64,000 nucleotides of DNA. Origin: Leeuwenhoekiella blandensis MED217. Its GTDB lineage: Bacteria > Bacteroidota > Bacteroidia > Flavobacteriales > Flavobacteriaceae. A model generated the notes under the pieces. The model did no database searches, was not told the DNA's origin, and saw only the letters and a program-made list of their open reading frames with translations. The stretch's first letter is position 1, and every line of letters starts with the position of its first letter. Shown in pieces: positions 54,533-63,748 of this stretch. Where the stretch lies: assembly GCF_000152985.1 (NCBI RefSeq), contig NZ_CH672395.1:2796461-2860460 (forward strand). Reading direction: 5' to 3'. Position numbers and translations under genes: made by a program.

Positions 54533-56098
54533 CTAGAGGCGATATCTAAAAAGCGCCTTACGGATTTCTTCTTGCAGTTTATTTTCGGGGGCTTTGCGCT
54601 GCAATTCATAAGCACGTTCCGCACGTTCTGTTTCAGGATCATCGTTTAGGCTTAGATCTAAGGACAATGCCCCGTAGCTTAAATACTTCTCATAATCCGG
54701 TGTTTCGGTTGTTTCTACATAATGACGCAATTCAGTTAGCGGCTTACCTGCCATTTGCGCTACCGTATCCCAAAATTCTTCTTCGGTATAACCGCGTTGT
54801 TGTTCCCGATAGTAAGTAGTATACATTTCGCGCATCACATCGTCTAGAGACTTTTCATTTGCACTCTCGTGACGAATGGCAAGATCAAGCAAAAGTCCGA
54901 GCATTGGGCCTTTATGATAATAGGAGATCGTAGTGGCATCGGTAATGGCGTCAGTATTCAAGAAGTGATTCCACACATCATAACTGGAGCGTTCTAAAGA
55001 CATATGTTCTTTTCCCTCCTTATTTTCGATCGCCTTAAAATGGCTGCTTAAATACTTCAGTAGCTCGGCTTCACTGATCAATCCTGCATCGCGCATAATG
55101 AGATATTCGTAATACACGGTAAAGCCTTCAGCCACCCAAAGCATCGTTGTGTAATTTTCTTTGCTGTAATCAAAAGGTCCTAATTCAATAGGTCGCAAAG
55201 CTTTTACATTATATAGATGAAAATACTCGTGGGTGATAAAATTGAGAAACGCCTTATAATCGGCATCGGTTTTAAAATCAAAACTTCCGTAGGTAAATAC
55301 CGCTTGCGAATTGGCATGCTCGAGTCCGCCGCCGCCGGGTTCCATCATAATAAACGCATATTCCTCAAAAGGAATGTGCTGCATCAAATAGGTTGTGCGT
55401 AAAATGATCTTTCGCAAATCACCCACAAACTGTTGCTCATTCAAACCTTTGGGAGTTGCAATGGTCAGACTAAAGTCTTTGCCCAATTGCTGAAACGCGA
55501 TCATTTTTTGATTTCCGAGGTAAAACGGACTGTCATAAAGCACATCTGCCGATACGGCGTAAAAGGTATTTTGGTTTACTTTTTCGAGTCCCGTAGCGAT
55601 GTTTTCCCAAGCTTCAGGAAGTTGAAAGCTTACCAAAATGGGTGCTTCCTTTCGCCCTTCAGGAAACATAAATATATCGGTGTTCGCGAGAAAAGCCCGA
55701 CTATCCTTCACATTAGATTCTGCTACCGAAGTACGATTAGCATAAACCCTGTAGGTTACCTCTAATTCGGTATTTTTAGGATGTGTGATCGTCCATTTGT
55801 TTTTAGAAGTTTTCTTCCAGGCTATCGCAACACCTTCAGAAGCTTGCACCTCAAAATCAATAATATGCGCAGGGTTATCGAGAATCATATAATATCCCGG
55901 AGTCCAAACCGGCAAAACGAGTGTGGTTTCGGTAGTATCCTGCTGGTCCAGATGCAACTCCACTGCAACATAATGCGCTTCCGCCTGAGGAAAGGATAGT
56001 TGATACTGCATTTGTGGATCGCCCTTCTGCGCAAAAAGAGTTTCTGCAAACAAAAACAATACAAGTAAAGCATATGCTCTGCAAACCATAATATTCAA
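54533..56098 (-). CDS. M61 family metallopeptidase
   Basis: This exported (signal peptide ending LFAQ, about 24) peptidase of the glycyl-aminopeptidase M61 type has 521 residues. An N-terminal beta domain with the M61 pattern PVWTPGYYMILD (about 63-74) precedes the zinc site HEYFH (290-294) and E324 in WVAEGFTVYYE. The PDZ domain found at the C-terminus of many M61 proteins is absent. It converges on the barrel protein gene and stands alone. Confidence 0.9.
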   Translation of the reverse strand: MNIMVCRAYALLVLFLFAETLFAQKGDPQMQYQLSFPQAEAHYVAVELHLDQQDTTETTLVLPVWTPGYYMILDNPAHIIDFEVQASEGVAIAWKKTSKNKWTITHPKNTELEVTYRVYANRTSVAESNVKDSRAFLANTDIFMFPEGRKEAPILVSFQLPEAWENIATGLEKVNQNTFYAVSADVLYDSPFYLGNQKMIAFQQLGKDFSLTIATPKGLNEQQFVGDLRKIILRTTYLMQHIPFEEYAFIMMEPGGGGLEHANSQAVFTYGSFDFKTDADYKAFLNFITHEYFHLYNVKALRPIELGPFDYSKENYTTMLWVAEGFTVYYEYLIMRDAGLISEAELLKYLSSHFKAIENKEGKEHMSLERSSYDVWNHFLNTDAITDATTISYYHKGPMLGLLLDLAIRHESANEKSLDDVMREMYTTYYREQQRGYTEEEFWDTVAQMAGKPLTELRHYVETTETPDYEKYLSYGALSLDLSLNDDPETERAERAYELQRKAPENKLQEEIRKALFRYRL

Positions 56099-56281
56099 TT
56101 TTTATATCCTTAGGAAAATTACAGATTGCAGATTGAAAAACGCGAACTCCTTACGGTCTATTATTCGCAAGTGCTGATACGATATTAACCGCTTCACCCC
56201 ATTTATTCAAAACATCCACCACGCTTAGTTTACTTATTTTTAAACATTTAAAGACTATATTTAGAGCGTCAATCAAACCAT

Positions 56282-57346
56282 ATGAAAGCCTTTATCTTCC
56301 TACTCCCTATGCTGTGTATTGCTTTTACGAGTACTTCCTGCACCCAAAAGAAAACAAAAAAAACAGACGCAGCTGCTCTTACTGAATTGATACAACCACT
56401 GACATCTGATACGTTGAAATTCACCTCAGGAGTTCGTGCGATCTTTCAGGATTCAAATGGGAATTATTGGCTAGGAAGTCACAACGAAGGCTTGGTAGTT
56501 TATAACGGTACGCGCTTTAGCTACTTTACCACGGCAAATGGTTTGGCCGAGAATCAAATCCGCAGCATTCAGGAAGATGCGCAAGGCAATATCTGGCTGG
56601 GCACCGCAGACGGCGTAAGTAAATTCAACGGTACACACTTTACAAATTACACTACCGAAACAGGTTTTCCAGAACCTGTTGCTAAAGCTTCTTCAAAAAA
56701 CCTATGGTTTAATGCCGGGAATCTGCCGGGCGTTAACTGGTGGGATGGGCAACAGCTGAATTACGTACCCTTTCCTAAACCAATTTCTGACGATCTTGAA
56801 AATTCTTATGCAATTACCGGGATTTCAAAAGACAACCAAGGCCAGGTCTGGTTTGGTACCTATGCCGGATTATTCGTCTTTGATGGGCAAAACCTACTAC
56901 CGGTTGAGAAGATCAAAAAGGCACTACTTCCTGAAGATTACATTCATATAAGAAGCGTGTTTGCCGACTCTAAAGGGCGTATTTGGGTAGGCAATAACGG
57001 GATTGGCGTTTTATTGATCGATGGAGACACTGTTATCAATTTTTCAGAAGAAAACGGACTCATACATCCCGAAAGTTCCAGAAGAGGGGCACATTCTCCA
57101 GCCGGTACTTTAGAGCACGTTTTTTCAATTGCTGAAGATGCTCACGGAAACATTTGGTTTGGAGATCGGGACACCGGCGCCTGGAGTTATGATGGAAAAT
57201 CAGTAAAACATCATTCCATAAACAATACTCTAGATTCCATAATGATCTGGAGCATTTACAAAGACACTACAAACCGACTTCTTTTTGGGTTATACAATGG
57301 TGAAGTTTATGCCTTTAACGGGATGCGTTTTGATAAGGTGTTTTGA
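56282..57346 (+). CDS. Beta-propeller lipoprotein with two-component-regulator repeats
   Basis: This 354-residue lipoprotein (Cys 20, lipobox STSC) consists of repeats of the Reg_prop (two-component regulator propeller) type: QDSNGNYWLGSHNEGLVVYNG, DAQGNIWLGTADGVSKFNG, DNQGQVWFGTYAGLFVFDG, DSKGRIWVGNNGIGVLLIDG and DAHGNIWFGDRD, arranged as one propeller. Such propellers usually sit in hybrid two-component sensors of Bacteroidota; here no kinase or DNA-binding domain follows. It may sense ligands or mediate protein contacts. Confidence 0.85.
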   Translation: MKAFIFLLPMLCIAFTSTSCTQKKTKKTDAAALTELIQPLTSDTLKFTSGVRAIFQDSNGNYWLGSHNEGLVVYNGTRFSYFTTANGLAENQIRSIQEDAQGNIWLGTADGVSKFNGTHFTNYTTETGFPEPVAKASSKNLWFNAGNLPGVNWWDGQQLNYVPFPKPISDDLENSYAITGISKDNQGQVWFGTYAGLFVFDGQNLLPVEKIKKALLPEDYIHIRSVFADSKGRIWVGNNGIGVLLIDGDTVINFSEENGLIHPESSRRGAHSPAGTLEHVFSIAEDAHGNIWFGDRDTGAWSYDGKSVKHHSINNTLDSIMIWSIYKDTTNRLLFGLYNGEVYAFNGMRFDKVF

Positions 57347-57454
57347 AAAAGCTTCCTTTTCATGAACCCTTAGAATTACTCAAAAGTTACAATCCCTTTT
57401 ACCTCTCAATTTTCGTAACTTCACGCTTCCTCCTACGCGATTAAATCTAAGCCC

Positions 57455-58672
57455 ATGAAAATCTTGCATACGGCCGACTGGCATATTGGCAAAAAGCTGC
57501 ACAAACACTATTTATACACCGATTTTGAACGCTTTATCTCTTGGCTGATTGCAATTATTCAAGAGGAAAACATCGAACTCGTTTTGGTTTCCGGAGATGT
57601 TTTTGACCTCGCTAATCCTTCTGCTGAAGCACGCAAACAATACTACAAAGCTTTAAAACAGTTGAGCAATCTCAATTGTAAACTCATCATTACCGGTGGA
57701 AATCACGATTCACCGTCGATGCTCGATGCGCCTCGCGAAATACTCGAAGCATTAAATGTACATATCCTTGGCGGAATGCCGGAAAATCTGGAAGACTGCT
57801 TGATTCCCGTTCAAGGAAAACAGGATAATGACAAGCTTGTCGTTGCTGCAATTCCGTTTTTACGGGATGGAGATATTCGTGCGGCAGAATCTGGCGTTAC
57901 CTATGAAAACCGCATTGAAGCCATTAGAAAAGGAATTGAAGCCGTCTTTACGCAAGCGGCAGAAACTTGCAAGCAAAAATTCCCCGGACTACCGGTGATC
58001 GCTATGGGGCATTTGTATGCAGCAGGCATTGAGCCTTCAGAGAGTGAACGCGACATACAGATCGGTAATCAGGCTGCTTTTCAGGCGAGTCAGTTTGGGG
58101 AGTATTTTAGCTATGTAGCGCTGGGGCATATTCATAAACCCCAACGCGTAAGCGCAGCAATTCCCGCTTTTTATAGTGGTTCACCTTTACCACTTTCCTT
58201 CAGCGAGCGTACCGATGAAAAACGGGTGTTGATCTTAAATACTTCAACGGGTTTTGAACCTAAAAGTGTTGCGATTCCTACGTTTAGAAAGCTGAACAAA
58301 GTGAGCGGCGATCTGGAACGTATACAAAGCAAATTGCAAACGCTGACTCCTGAAGGTGAACTCACCAACCTCATCGAAGTGGAGTTGATCGAAGAGAACT
58401 TTGATGCCCATCGTATTGCACAACTCGACACGCTGGTTACCGAATTTGACACTCCGGGACTCGAGATCGTCAAGCATCGCGCGACCTTTAAAAACCGACT
58501 AAAAGCAACCGGAAAATTGTTTGACGCCCAGCAACATTTGGAAGACCTAAAACCGCTGGAAGTATTTACCAAAATGCTCGAGCAAAACTCGTATGATGAA
58601 GAAACCAAGACGCAAGTAACTTTAGCGTTTCAAGAACTTGTAGAACACCTCAATACCGCAGATCCCGCTTAA
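57455..58672 (+). CDS. sbcD: Exonuclease subunit SbcD
   Basis: This Mre11-like nuclease subunit has 405 residues. The metallophosphoesterase motifs are in order: TADWHIGK (7-14), SGDVFDLA, GGNHDSPS, MGHLYAAG and LGHIHKPQ. With SbcC it cuts hairpins and DNA ends that arise from palindromes and stalled forks. It precedes sbcC by one base, which implies coupled translation. Confidence 0.96.
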   Translation: MKILHTADWHIGKKLHKHYLYTDFERFISWLIAIIQEENIELVLVSGDVFDLANPSAEARKQYYKALKQLSNLNCKLIITGGNHDSPSMLDAPREILEALNVHILGGMPENLEDCLIPVQGKQDNDKLVVAAIPFLRDGDIRAAESGVTYENRIEAIRKGIEAVFTQAAETCKQKFPGLPVIAMGHLYAAGIEPSESERDIQIGNQAAFQASQFGEYFSYVALGHIHKPQRVSAAIPAFYSGSPLPLSFSERTDEKRVLILNTSTGFEPKSVAIPTFRKLNKVSGDLERIQSKLQTLTPEGELTNLIEVELIEENFDAHRIAQLDTLVTEFDTPGLEIVKHRATFKNRLKATGKLFDAQQHLEDLKPLEVFTKMLEQNSYDEETKTQVTLAFQELVEHLNTADPA

Positions 58673-58673
58673 C

Positions 58674-61600
58674 ATGAAGATATTAAAAATTGCTTTTAAA
58701 AACATCAATTCGCTACGCGGAGAGTACGAGATCGACTTTACCCAAGAACCCTTTTTGCAAAACAGTCTTTTTGCGATCACAGGCCCAACCGGTAGCGGAA
58801 AAACCACGATTCTTGATGTGATCTCCCTGGCGTTATTCAATCACGTGCCACGTTTAGGGAAGATGAGTACGAACGAGGTGCTCAAAAAAGGAGCTATTCT
58901 TACCCGCAATCAGGAAGACGCAAATGCGCAAATTACCTATCAATGCAATCAAGGGATTTTTACCTCGCGCTGGGAAATTTCGACCAACCGAAATGGTAAT
59001 CTGCGCGATTATCATATGGAGCTCATAAACACAGTAAGCAACGAAATTCTCGATTTAAAAAAGTCGGATGTGCCGGGAAAAAATGAGGAGCTGATCGGTT
59101 TGAATTATGATCAGTTTATCAAGTCTGTTGTATTGGCGCAGGGCGAGTTTGCTAAATTTTTACAAGTGCCCAAAAAGGAACGTGGCGCGCTTCTTGAGAA
59201 GATCACGGGCACTGATATCTATCGCAGAATTGGGATAGAAGTGTTTCTTCGGAATAAAGAGCGTGCTAAGGAAATTGATGCTAAACGCGCTAAAATTGAG
59301 ACTTTCAGGGAGCAATTGTTGGAAGAAGATTCGTTCGCAGCAAAGCAAAAAGAAGCTGAAACTTTAGCCGAGAGGCAAAAGGAATTAAAGCAATCGATCG
59401 AACAATTTACCAAAGAGATCGAGCTTAAAAAGAAACTGCAAGTCGAAGAAGGCGAACTGCAAAAAACACAGAAAGAATTAAGCGAAGTGGTCTCGCTTCA
59501 GGAAAACTTCGAAAAAGAAAAAGGAGATGCACTGAAGCATCACGAAGCAATTCAACTTTTTGCAGAAGAACTCAATCATTGGCAAAGTTTGCAGGAAAAG
59601 CAAAAAGAAAAGCAAACCGAAATCACTAGGGCTACGGAAGCTTTAGAAGCTGCAAAAACCCGACGAGAGCGCTTAACGCAACAACTTAGCGAGCAATTCA
59701 AACTTACGGTCACGCCAACTGATTTTCCGGAAAAAATGGAACGTTATAAAGCGGAAGTCCGTGCCTTGATCGATGAGCGCAATGCCTTGCGCACCGCTTT
59801 CGAAACCAGTAAAAATCCGTTGCAAACGGCAGCTAGGGAGTTCGATTTACGTTTAGACCTAAAAGATCTCAAGGGTTTTGAAACTGCTTTACAGGAGAAA
59901 TTTACGAAGACTAAATCTGCATATGCAGATTTAGAGAACCGCTTTGACCTCAAAAATGCTTCGGTAGCAGAACGTCTGGCAGCAATTCAATCTAAGCTGA
60001 AAAACATCCGCGCAGCTGAAAAAGCGCATACGGCTTTAAGCACTTTAGAAACCCAACGCAAAGAACGCAGCAAAGAACACGTTGCTCTGCAAAAGCAACA
60101 AGCCCCTCTACCGGAAGAGATCAAACAGCTGAAACAGCAGATCGAGCTAAAAGAAGCTCAGCACACCGCTAAGCAAAAAACTCTGGAAGTAGCGCAGCTA
60201 CAAAAACAACTTGAGGATTACCGCAAAGACCTACAAAATAATGAACCTTGTCCGCTTTGTGGTTCCCTTGATCATCCTTTCGCAGCCCATATTCCGCAAG
60301 AAGAAAACGGACTCAAAGCTGCGGTGCTTCAATTAGAACACGAATTAAAAACGCTGAACAAAGAACTCGCGACTAAAGAAAGTTCGCTTCAGCAATTAAC
60401 GCAACAAACACAACAGCTCGAACAGCGTATAAAAGTTCTCGATGAAGAACTGAGTGCTCAGCAAACCACTTTTGATGCCCAATTTAAAAACCTGATGCAA
60501 ACCAAAGGTAACGCCACGTTTAACGAATTGGAGCTCCAACTGGAACAGCAAGAACAGGAATTAAATTCCGCTGAAAAACTTCAGCAAAACATCAAAACAC
60601 TTGGGCAAATTGAGCAGCAAACAAGCGATTTAAAAGCGCTCTTGGCCAAAGGCAAAAAAATAGCAGCGTCCATTTCCGCAGTGTATTCTGGTAAAGATTT
60701 TGAGCAAGACGTCAGTCAGTTGGAAACCTCCTGGAATCGTAACGAGCAAACAGCAAAGCAGCAAGAACAGCTGCTCAATGCAGCTAAAGAAGCAGAACGT
60801 GATCTTGCAAAAAAATTAGAAAGTCTCACGGTTAGCCTGCTAGATCAATTGAAAGAGAAAGGCTATGATGCTATTGAAGATGCATTGCAAATGCGCTTGA
60901 ATGCTGCAACGGCTCAAACCTGGAAGCACGAACTAGAACAGATCAAACAAGATGCTTTACGTCTAAAAACCCTGCGCAATAAGCTCATTGAAGAAATTCA
61001 AATCTTAAAAGATACCGTGGGCGAAACACCGCTTGAAGCGCTTCAAGAGGAACATCAGAAACAAACAGAAGCGCATCAACAAAATGAACATTCAGCTTCC
61101 GTTTTATCTCGCCAACTATTAAATCACAAGGACAATCTGGAGCAGATTAGAAAACTTCAAAAACAGATCGATCAAGAATTAGAATCGTCTAAGCATTGGC
61201 AAGTGTTGTTTGATCTAATCGGAGATTCAAAAGGAGATAAATTCAACAATTTTGCCCAGGATTTAACGCTGCAACAACTGCTGCAACTGGCTAACAAACG
61301 TCTAATGCGCCTTACCGACCGTTATCAAATAGACCAACCGGCTGAGGATGAAGATGACAGTCTGGTTGCGATTGATGAGCATATGGGCGGGCAACGCCGC
61401 TCGATCAAAACGCTGAGCGGTGGTGAGACTTTTATTCTAAGTCTGGCACTGGCCTTAGCACTATCTGATCTAGCATCCCGCAATATCGAGATCAACAGCT
61501 TATTTATTGATGAAGGTTTTGGTACCCTCGACCCCGAAACCCTTGACCAAACACTAGATACACTTGAAGTTTTGCAAGCCGAATCCTCAAAAATGATCGG

Positions 61601-61697
61601 CGTGATCAGTCACGTAGACAGTTTAAAAGAGCGTATTGCAACGCAAATTCAACTTACACAAAACGGGCAGGGTTATAGCAGTTTAAAGGTGGTTTGA
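58674..61697 (+). CDS. sbcC: DNA repair ATPase subunit SbcC
   Basis: This Rad50-like SMC-type ATPase has 1007 residues. Walker A is GPTGSGKTT (37-45), the zinc hook is CPLC (C526, C529) at the centre of two long coiled coils rich in Glu, Gln and Lys, and the signature LSGGET (914-919) with a Walker B region SLFIDEGFGTLDP follows. It forms the SbcCD complex with the upstream gene product. The last 15 codons have a diverged duplicate 570 nt downstream, beyond a small membrane-protein gene. Confidence 0.97.
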   Translation: MKILKIAFKNINSLRGEYEIDFTQEPFLQNSLFAITGPTGSGKTTILDVISLALFNHVPRLGKMSTNEVLKKGAILTRNQEDANAQITYQCNQGIFTSRWEISTNRNGNLRDYHMELINTVSNEILDLKKSDVPGKNEELIGLNYDQFIKSVVLAQGEFAKFLQVPKKERGALLEKITGTDIYRRIGIEVFLRNKERAKEIDAKRAKIETFREQLLEEDSFAAKQKEAETLAERQKELKQSIEQFTKEIELKKKLQVEEGELQKTQKELSEVVSLQENFEKEKGDALKHHEAIQLFAEELNHWQSLQEKQKEKQTEITRATEALEAAKTRRERLTQQLSEQFKLTVTPTDFPEKMERYKAEVRALIDERNALRTAFETSKNPLQTAAREFDLRLDLKDLKGFETALQEKFTKTKSAYADLENRFDLKNASVAERLAAIQSKLKNIRAAEKAHTALSTLETQRKERSKEHVALQKQQAPLPEEIKQLKQQIELKEAQHTAKQKTLEVAQLQKQLEDYRKDLQNNEPCPLCGSLDHPFAAHIPQEENGLKAAVLQLEHELKTLNKELATKESSLQQLTQQTQQLEQRIKVLDEELSAQQTTFDAQFKNLMQTKGNATFNELELQLEQQEQELNSAEKLQQNIKTLGQIEQQTSDLKALLAKGKKIAASISAVYSGKDFEQDVSQLETSWNRNEQTAKQQEQLLNAAKEAERDLAKKLESLTVSLLDQLKEKGYDAIEDALQMRLNAATAQTWKHELEQIKQDALRLKTLRNKLIEEIQILKDTVGETPLEALQEEHQKQTEAHQQNEHSASVLSRQLLNHKDNLEQIRKLQKQIDQELESSKHWQVLFDLIGDSKGDKFNNFAQDLTLQQLLQLANKRLMRLTDRYQIDQPAEDEDDSLVAIDEHMGGQRRSIKTLSGGETFILSLALALALSDLASRNIEINSLFIDEGFGTLDPETLDQTLDTLEVLQAESSKMIGVISHVDSLKERIATQIQLTQNGQGYSSLKVV

Positions 61698-61719
61698 TCA
61701 ATCTTTTAATACGATAAAT

Positions 61720-62199
61720 ATGAATGAGCAATTAGATATTATAACATTTCATCACAAGCAAACCCCATTAATAATAAGGTTCTTTCTAGGATTATTAGTG
61801 CTAGTCTGCGCGCTTATTCCGATAGTTGCTTTGAGCGTGGTAATTCTCAATCGTAAAGGTCTGCATATAGGTGTGTTTTTTATCTTCTTTCTTTTTTGGG
61901 GACTAGGATTTATGATGCTACGCAGCTATTTATGGAATTCTTTTGGAAAAGAAACTCTTTATCTTCAAAAAAATAAAATTATATACTTGGCAGATTATAA
62001 ATACTTCAGGGATGCTCGACAGGAAATTGAGATTGAAGGTTTAGAAGCAGAAATTGTTTATAGTGAAACAATAAATGGATCAGGAACTCTTCGACTAACT
62101 AATGAGAAAACAACAATTGAGACGGTTTTAGAAACTTCAACAGAAATTCTATTGAATGAAATATACAAAATAGAGACTACTTATTTACCAGATTCTTAA
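61720..62199 (+). CDS. Small membrane protein, probably acquired
   Basis: This 159-residue protein of unknown function has two adjacent hydrophobic segments (about 20-42 and 50-68) followed by a charged C-terminal domain of beta character (KYFRDARQEIEIEG, ETINGSGTLRL). It resembles small bacterial pleckstrin-like membrane proteins in layout only. The gene is AT-rich, starts 22 nt after sbcC and is followed by a diverged copy of the sbcC 3' end, so it lies inside what appears to be a recombination insertion. Confidence 0.65.
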   Translation: MNEQLDIITFHHKQTPLIIRFFLGLLVLVCALIPIVALSVVILNRKGLHIGVFFIFFLFWGLGFMMLRSYLWNSFGKETLYLQKNKIIYLADYKYFRDARQEIEIEGLEAEIVYSETINGSGTLRLTNEKTTIETVLETSTEILLNEIYKIETTYLPDS

Positions 62200-62219
62200 T
62201 CTACATCTAACTAATTAAT

Positions 62220-62264
62220 CTTACGCAAAATGGGCAGGGTTATAGCAGTTTGAAAATCGTATAA
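62220..62264 (+). pseudogene. Duplicate of the last 15 codons of sbcC
   Basis: The 45 nt encode LTQNGQGYSSLKIV plus stop, against LTQNGQGYSSLKVV plus stop at 61653-61697. The differences are nearly all synonymous (ACA/ACG, AAC/AAT, TTA/TTG, AAG/AAA, GTT/GTA, plus one Val/Ile and TGA/TAA). The copy was therefore under coding selection while diverging and comes from a different sbcC allele. It has no start and is not translated as a gene. Confidence 0.85.
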
Positions 62265-62298
62265 TCCTATATAAATTGGTTATCATAGCATAGGCTAA

Positions 62299-62319
62299 AG
62301 CTTCCGTATGAAGCTCTTT
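62299..62319 (+). terminator. Possible weak terminator
   Basis: agcttc / gaagct form a 6-bp stem with a five-base loop, followed by ctctttt. This is downstream of the sbcC remnant and may end the sbcDC transcript. Confidence 0.35.
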
Positions 62320-62369
62320 TAAGCCTTGATAAATCCTAACTTTACGTTAGAATTTTAAGAGAAAAAACT

Positions 62370-62762
62370 ATGAATTTTCATACCCGAAAATGGATCAAAC
62401 CGCAAGATCTTAATCCCAATCGTTCGCTCTTTGGAGGCCGACTTTTAGAATGGATCGACGAAGAGGCGGCGCTTTACGCCATCATACAATTAGAGAATCC
62501 GCGAACGGTTACTAAATATATCAGTGAAATAGATTTTAAATCTAGTGCTCGCGAAGGGGATATTGTCGAAATTGGTATCGAACCGGTAAAATTTGGTACC
62601 GCTTCCCTGACCTTAAAATGTGAGGTACGTAACAAAATGACGCGCGAGACCATCATCACCATCGATAAGATCGTGATGGTAGGCTTAGATGAAAACGGAA
62701 ACGCCAAACCCCACGGAAAAACAAAAGTAGAATACGTAAAAGACCGTTTGGAGGATAAATAG
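62370..62762 (+). CDS. Acyl-CoA thioesterase, hotdog fold
   Basis: This 130-residue cytoplasmic protein is of the YciA/acyl-CoA thioesterase type. The family motif is PNRSLFGGRLLEWIDEEAALYA (from about residue 15), where the helix carries the conserved Asp-Glu pair; EIDFKSSAREGDIVEIG and a C-terminal DKIVMVGLDENG follow. It hydrolyses acyl-CoA, with chain preference unknown. The gene has its own transcription unit, with a hairpin after its end. Confidence 0.92.
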   Translation: MNFHTRKWIKPQDLNPNRSLFGGRLLEWIDEEAALYAIIQLENPRTVTKYISEIDFKSSAREGDIVEIGIEPVKFGTASLTLKCEVRNKMTRETIITIDKIVMVGLDENGNAKPHGKTKVEYVKDRLEDK

Positions 62763-62790
62763 ATTTATAAATGGCAAACAACTGAAACAA

Positions 62791-62820
62791 GAAAGAGACC
62801 ACAAATGTGGTCTCTTTCTG
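62791..62820. terminator. Hairpin between convergent genes
   Basis: A 13-bp stem (gaaagagaccaca / tgtggtctctttc) with a two-base loop lies between the thioesterase and lipoprotein genes. The T tract is poor, so termination may depend mostly on the stem. Confidence 0.65.
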
Positions 62821-62852
62821 TACTATTTCTGTATTATATCTCTTAGTATAAA

Positions 62853-63431
62853 TTAGCTTCTTGAATAGATCACATCAGCCTCTTGAATTTTTTGTGGCAA
62901 GTCGCTCATCGTGTTATAATATGCATCTTTATTATTGAATACACGGTCTGGACGCTCTCCTACGATGATATATTTTACACTCATATCAGGAGCATTTAAG
63001 TTTACCTGATCTTGAATACGCATGGTTTGATCTTCGATATCGGTTCCAAGATCCTCAAGATTGGCAATTACATATAGCATCTTATTGCTAGCACGTACTT
63101 CCTGAATTTCAAGATCTTTTTCGGTATCGGTGATTTCAGCTTCTACGACAAGGCTTTGTTCAACATTTTCCTCATCGGGCATATCTACGTCTATGGTAGG
63201 TACTTCAACCTCTTCTTCTTCCATCACAACCACAACTTTAGGCACTTCTACCGTTTCTGTTTTGGTGCTGATGTCTACATCTGCCCATTCGATATCATAT
63301 TCGGGTAACTCACCTGCTTCAGTTTCTACATCAACATCGACTTCAGGCAATTCTGCTGAATCTTTTTTGTTGATATCACAGCTTGTAAATAGTGCTAATG
63401 CTAATCCTATTGGTAAAATAATTCTTTTCAT
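62853..63431 (-). CDS. Acidic, repetitive lipoprotein
   Basis: This lipoprotein of about 192 residues (signal ending LFTSC, Cys 18) starts at the ATG at 63431, chosen over one three codons earlier for its basic n-region. The mature N-terminal half is very rich in Val, Asp and Glu with repeats of the PEVDVDVE, VEVPTIDVDMP type; the C-terminal half (about 105-192) looks like a folded domain of strands and helices. No family is recognised. A periplasmic role is likely but the function is unknown. Confidence 0.68.
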   Translation of the reverse strand: MKRIILPIGLALALFTSCDINKKDSAELPEVDVDVETEAGELPEYDIEWADVDISTKTETVEVPKVVVVMEEEEVEVPTIDVDMPDEENVEQSLVVEAEITDTEKDLEIQEVRASNKMLYVIANLEDLGTDIEDQTMRIQDQVNLNAPDMSVKYIIVGERPDRVFNNKDAYYNTMSDLPQKIQEADVIYSRS

Positions 63432-63748
63432 AGTTATCATTTATTGGTTAGTAACTGAACGCAATTTAAAGGGTAGCTTTCCGCAGCTCCGTTAAAAGCT
63501 TCTCAATTGATACGTTATTAACCTTGATAAGGTTAAATGTTAAAGGATTTAAGCAAATAAGCATAAGGCAGATTAAAAATTCACCTGATAATTCAAAAAA
63601 AGCGTGAAATACTGCTAACAAATGCATACAAATGGGCAATTACCGGTAATTGTTTCTAATTGCATTTCGATAATTTAGCAGCAAATCGTCAAAACCGGCC
63701 TTTTTTGCAGGGCTTCAAACTTTGACTTTTAAAAAATTAATTCAATTT
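63432..63748. other. Divergent promoter region, AT-rich
   Basis: This 317-nt stretch separates the lipoprotein and aminopeptidase genes and should hold both promoters. I found no coding sequence, terminator or repeat in it. A 121-codon plus-strand frame enters from the lipoprotein gene and is an antisense by-product. Confidence 0.5.

Noticed and set aside
61720-62199. Considered as an IS element or integron cassette
   Set aside because: There is no transposase or integrase and no terminal inverted repeats; the flanking repeats are sbcC coding sequence, so recombination fits better.
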